Shown here one piece after another: positions 59,590 through 64,000 of a stretch of DNA of 64,000 nucleotides (position 1 is the stretch's first letter; every line of letters begins with the position of its first letter). The notes beneath the pieces were generated by a model. The model worked only from the letters and a program-made list of their open reading frames with translations, was not told the origin of the DNA and did no database searches. Source of the DNA: Megalobrama amblycephala (lineage: Eukaryota; Chordata; Actinopteri; Cypriniformes; Xenocyprididae); contig NC_063063.1 in the NCBI RefSeq assembly GCF_018812025.1, forward strand, positions 1,666,001 through 1,730,000, written 5' to 3'. Position numbers and translations under genes: made by a program.

Positions 59590-60478
59590 AAAAAAAGCTT
59601 CATAGGTCTTTCTTGCTTTGTAGTTCTTGATTTTGTCCAGTACCATATTGTTTAATCTCTTTTATAAAATGTTCAAAGTTTGGCTTAGCTTTAGTCCATT
59701 TTTTCACATGAATGTGATATTTTCCAAGTAAAATATGGATATTTTTATCCATTTTTTTAATTTTATTTTTTAAATGAAAATAGAACAATTTACAAACAGA
59801 GCATAGCATAAGACAGTGCAATACAAAGTGTGACATTAATTAATAACAGGGGATCTGAAAATAAAATCATAATATTTTAAGCAATGACTTTTTTTTTTTT
59901 TTTTACAATTTCAGAGAAGATATCAAACAATCAAATTCCAGTAAAAATACCTTAAATATTGGGGATGAATTTAATCAGTTTTGTTTATGTATATACAATA
60001 TTTCCAGCAATATGAGTAACAATGTATTCAAGACCTTTGTTAACATTGTTTTCATAGTACACATTAATATCCTTTAAAGAAAAACAGTATTTATCCTTTA
60101 CTAAATTCTGCCATTTCCTTCCAAAAAGTTTGGGTAATTTTACAATCAAAAAACAAATGTGTTAACACTTCTTTCTAATTTTTGCAAAAGGAGCATAAAT
60201 CATCAATATCAGAGTATCTTGAAATTACTGATTTAACAGGGTAGATGGTATGCAGATAATAAATTACCATTTGAATTTAAAAGTTGTCTAACTAACACAA
60301 TATTATTTTCATTCCAACTATTATAGAAGAGAGATCCATTTTTATATTGAATGCACCTATTATTCCAAATAATGTATTTATTTGGGGAAACATTGTTCTT
60401 AAACACCAGCATCCAGGTCAGAAAAGCTTGTTTGTGAAATTTAGCCAATTTGTACGGAAGAGGATTAGGGCCAAGCAA
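59590..60478 (-). pseudogene. LINE ORF2 3' fragment (L1-like), broken
   Basis: The minus strand reads GPNPLPYKLAKFHKQAFLTW and IIWNNRCIQYKNGSLFYNSW, then after stops and frameshifts LCSFCKN and THLFFDCK, and finally LLGKYHIHVKKW. These match the C-terminal end of fish L1-type ORF2, after the reverse transcriptase. The fragment is cut at its 5' side exactly where the next element starts. Confidence 0.75.
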
Positions 60479-61690
60479 TAATACAAAAATAAAACCATCT
60501 CGAGATTAAAGTTGTCAAATTTCAAGAAAAAACTCGTTAAATTTTGAGAAAAAAGTCGAGATAAAATGTTGAGAATAAAGTCGTTAAATTTCAAGAAAAA
60601 AGTCGAGATAAAATGTTGAGAATAAAGTCATTAAATTACGAGAAAAATGTCGTTAAATTTCGAGAAAAAAGTCGAGATAAAATGTTGAGAACAAAGTCAT
60701 TAAATTACGAGAAAAAAGTCGTTGGATTATGAGAACAAATTTGTTAAATTATGAGAAAAATGTCGTTAAATTTCGAGAAAAAAGTCGAGATAAAATGTTG
60801 AGAACAAAGTCATTAAATTACGAGAAAAAAGTCGTTAAATTACAAGAACAAATTTGTTAAATTATGAGAAAAATGTCGTTAAATTTCGAGAAAAAAGTCG
60901 AGATAAAATGTTGAGAATAAAGTCATTAAATTACGAGAAAAAAGTCGTTAAATTACGAGAACAAATTTGTTAAATTATGAGAACAAAGTCATTAAATTTC
61001 GAGAAAAAAGTCGAGATAAAATGTTGAGAATAAAGTCATTAAATTACGAGAAAAAAGTCGTTAAATTACGAGAACAAATTTGTTAAATTATGAGAAAAAT
61101 GTTAAATTTCGAGAAAAAACTCGAGATAAAATGTTGAGAACAAAGTCATTAAATTACGAGAAAAAAGTCGATAATTACGAGAACAAATTTGTTAAATTAT
61201 GAGAAAAATGTCGTTAAATTTCGAGAAAAAAGTCGAGATAAAATGTTGAGAACAAAGTCATTAAATTTCGAGAAAAAAGTCGAGATAAAATGTTGAGAAT
61301 AAAGTCATTAAATTACGAGAAAAAAGTCGATAATTACGAGAACAAATTCGTTAAATTATGAGAAAAATGTTGTTAAATTTCGAGAAAAAAGTCAAGATAA
61401 AATGTTGAGAACAAAGTCATTAAATTACGAGAAAAAAATCGTTAGATTATGAGAACAAATTCGTTAAATTATGAGAAAAATGTTAAATTTTGAGAAAAAA
61501 GTCGAGATAAATGTTGAGAATAAAGTCATTAAATTACGAGAAAAAAGTCGTTAAATTACGATTACGAATTTGTTCTCATAATTTAACGAATTTGTTCTGG
61601 TAATTTAACGACTTTTTTCTCGTAATTTAACGATTTTTTTCTCGAAATTTAACAACTTTAATCTCGAGACGGTTTTATTTTTTTATTATT
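60477..61690. mobile_element. foldback element with an expanded inner minisatellite
   Basis: Inverted ends aataatacaaaaataaaacc...tctcgagattaaagttg and complement at 61690. Between them are about 15 variants of a 60-100 bp unit made of gagaaaaaagtcgttaaatt and gagataaaatgttgagaa words; the last 110 bases are the inverse complement. No coding content. Confidence 0.85.
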
Positions 61691-62040
61691 CTCTCTTTTT
61701 TTATTATATACCTCTTCTGTAAAATGTGAGATTTTTTTAATAAATAATTTTTTTTTATTATTATTATTATTTTTTTTTTTGACATATAAAAGCAAATGTT
61801 ACAGGTCAAAGAATTTAACAGCAATAATAGAATTATAAACAATAAACAAAAAAGTAAACAAAAACAAAGAATAATTAATAAATAAATAAACAAAGGGGAA
61901 AACAACATCAGCAACAACAACAACAAAAAACTATGAGCCAGAGGTAATATAACTTAACGTAAATTAATATTGGAAAAATGAGCGAAAGGTCCCTTGATTT
62001 TTATTTATTTATTTATTTATTTTTATCAGTATTCACTCAA
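61691..62040. other. low-complexity A/T and CAA/TTTA repeats
   Basis: T-rich and TTA runs, then ATAAATAAATAA-like and (TTTA)n tracts up to the CpG-rich promoter. No gene. Confidence 0.6.
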
Positions 62041-62044
62041 TACT

Positions 62045-62150
62045 AAGAAACGCGACGTCATCGCACGACCTCGATGACGTCTCACAAAACGCAGAAACTG
62101 CGTACGTCACGTCCACGCAAAGTTACGGTGACGTAGTACGCAAGTGTCCG
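62045..62150 (+). promoter_or_regulatory. CpG-rich promoter with four CRE-like motifs
   Basis: Within 85 bases there are gacgtca (62054), tgacgtc (62075), acgtcac (62104) and tgacgta (62129), in a CpG-dense block unlike the AT-rich surroundings. This is the layout of a CREB/ATF-responsive housekeeping promoter, and it sits just upstream of a candidate first exon. Confidence 0.55.
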
Positions 62151-62308
62151 CAGCTCAAGGCCTGCCAGTGGACGGAAGCACACAGTGATCGCAGAGCTTG
62201 TGTCTTCAAGTGGAAAACAAGACGAATACAACATACTGCTGTGCTCGGTGTGAAGACACGCGTCCTTTTATGAATCTGCGCTTGAATTATCTGTCTATCT
62301 TTTGAGAG
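62150..62308 (+). other. candidate noncoding first exon of a divergent plus-strand gene (mapk8 by synteny)
   Basis: GC-richer transcribed-looking sequence ending tttgagag followed by a consensus donor gtgagt at 62309. No long ORF, so it would be 5' UTR. Human FRMPD2 and MAPK8 are adjacent and divergently transcribed, so mapk8 is the expected gene. No MAPK8 coding sequence lies in the window, so the name is an inference. Confidence 0.45.
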
Positions 62309-62309
62309 G

Positions 62310-63000
62310 TGAGTAAACATTTGCAGTTTCACCGCTGATGTGTTTAAGGTGGGTGGTGGGGGAGGGTAACGCGGTGAAACACCACAGTAAACATCGCTAG
62401 TTTAGGCTAGTCAACATTTTAGGGCGTTATTTAACTTATTGGGGATTATTGTGTTTTACAGTCTGTTGTATAATGTACCATATCGATGTGGCACGTGATG
62501 GTAGCAATACTGATATATATACCATGGTAATGGATGTTTACCACATGATGATTCTTACACTATGGTGCTTCAAATCAAATATGCATAGTACATGTCTAAA
62601 ACATTTTATTTTATGCTTCTAAAATTACTTTTTGTCATTCTGTAAATGACATTACACTGACATCAATCTACACATTGAGAGCATTTATTTTCCTATGATG
62701 CTCCAAATGCTGTTTATGTTTATGAGTTTTGATAGACAGCCATTTGTGTCCATGCATCTCTCACTGTGCTGTGATCGCACAGATTGCCTTTCACGGTATA
62801 CACCGGTTTTGATTTGATTTCAGTGCAGTGAGGAGTCTGATCAGAGAAACTGAGGTCATTGCTTGTGGTGGATGGTGTTGCGAGATGTTGAATTCGGGGC
62901 ATTCGGGTGCGGTTCTTAATATTATTTTAGGAGATGATTGACACTTTCCATTCACGTTGATGTTAAGGAATGCAATGTCTGAAGTATGAATTAAAATTCA
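62310..63000. other. first-intron sequence of the putative plus-strand gene, nothing else recognised
   Basis: No exon signals or repeats identified before the TTAA element. Confidence 0.35.
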
Positions 63001-63005
63001 ATTAA

Positions 63006-63985
63006 AGGTGCAGTATGTAAGATTTCTGTCCGCTAGAGGTCGCCTATTCAAAACAAAGGCTTGGTGATGCCAAGTTTGTGGTCTTCACCTCAACGGACGG
63101 TGCAAAAGAATAGGCATTACAGTCGGGAAGAAATCATGTTCATGGATGCGATTATTAACGTTACTGTAGTATGAAGCAGAGCAGGAGCAAGTGTTGTGGA
63201 GCTGAACGAGGAGCTGGAGCGATTGATCAACACACGCCTCACGAGCAGCGGGACTTTTATTATGACACAGTCGCCGGCACCGCTGGCGCTTTTCCGGTCA
63301 TGAGTATGAGGTAACGCAGCTCTGTTTATCATATTAGATACATTTGAGCGTGTTGAAAATTATGTTATAACGTTACTCTGTGCGTTCGCTCGGCGGCTGC
63401 TGTGAGACACTGTTACACACTGCAGTAAGATAGATCGATTTTACAATATCATATTAAATGCTGGATGTCTTGTGTTGATAAATGCAATTAATTTTAAAAC
63501 ATATTGTATGATGGAGTTTCTGTATTACTGTAACTAAAAATAAAGCTGCATCTGATTATGCTATGTTAGTTACTTGACAAAATAGTGTTTTTCTCTGAGG
63601 CATGGTAAAGCATGGTACTCAAAAAAATCAAGAAAATTAGATTTAGCTAAACAATAAGACTAAACTTGTTGAGCTATATAACAATAATTCGTTTTTTGTC
63701 TATAAATATATCAAAACAGTTGTTCCGTTGTCTATTAAAACATGCAAATATTAAAGCGTCTTTAGTGTTTCCATGGTTTCTACAAAATAAAACCGGAAAC
63801 CGAGGGTAACGCTGGTATGACGCCATTGACAGGCGACTCCTCACACATTAAAATTGCAATTATCTCACGATTTACAAATAGTTGGAAACATTTGGGATAT
63901 TGTAAGTACTCAAGTGAACAAAATATATTACACTGGCCTAGTGGTTTTTGGATATTTTTCTGCAAAAATCTTACATATTGCACCT
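63006..63985 (-). mobile_element. TTAA element AGGTGCA, copy B (inverted relative to copy A)
   Basis: Ends AGGTGCAGTATGTAAGATTT and AATCTTACATATTGCACCT, flanked by TTAA at 63002-63005 and 63986-63989. The 980-bp body matches the complement of 32132-33125 at high identity by eye. Confidence 0.87.
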
Positions 63986-64000
63986 TTAATTACAAAGTCC

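Noticed and set aside
61675..61926. Leu-rich 83-codon ORF
   Set aside because: Translation of T-rich low-complexity sequence.

Overview
The window is vertebrate, very probably teleost and most likely cyprinid, nuclear DNA. It has short exons in long AT-rich introns, GT-AG splice sites, long (TG)n and (TA)n tracts, and a dense layer of Tc1/mariner, hAT-like, TTAA-target and foldback elements of the kind common in cyprinid genomes. There are no bacterial-style genes. Identification rests on reading the sequence; no database search was possible. | One protein-coding gene is well supported: frmpd2 (FERM and PDZ domain containing 2) on the minus strand. I joined 26 coding exons from the start codon at 55701 to 25728. 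They give 1104 codons plus one base, and every junction is in phase with a GT donor and an AG acceptor. Domain order is KIND (exons 1-4), a basic linker (5-8), FERM (9-14), a Ser-rich linker (15-16), PDZ1 (17-19), a linker (20), PDZ2 (21-24) and PDZ3 (25-26). The C-terminal end is unresolved. A phase-compatible short exon with a stop lies near 22.7 kb, and two strong minus-strand terminal exons with a poly(A) signal lie at 4.0-4.8 kb. A candidate 5' noncoding exon ends at 58490. | To the right, a CpG-rich block with four CRE-like motifs and a clean donor at 62308 looks like the promoter and noncoding first exon of a divergent plus-strand gene. In mammals the divergent neighbour of FRMPD2 is MAPK8, so mapk8 is the expected identity, by synteny only. 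| Left region (1-25 kb): dispersed repeats, a TTAA foldback (3.0-3.8 kb), a 3.5-kb minisatellite of a ~53-bp unit (10.9-14.45 kb), an hAT-like element (18.3-19.3 kb), a piggyBac-like TTAA element (20.7-22.2 kb) and Tc1/mariner-type palindromes (23-24.9 kb). Middle region (25-56 kb): frmpd2, with introns carrying nested transposons, a minus-strand LTR retrotransposon remnant (31.4-34.5 kb), hAT elements with perfect 8-bp target duplications (26966-28248 and 51077-51334) and a defective Tc1 copy (51.8-52.9 kb). Right region (56-64 kb): a LINE ORF2 3' fragment, a foldback element with an expanded inner minisatellite (60.5-61.7 kb), the putative promoter, and a TTAA element whose relative sits inverted at 32.1-33.1 kb.
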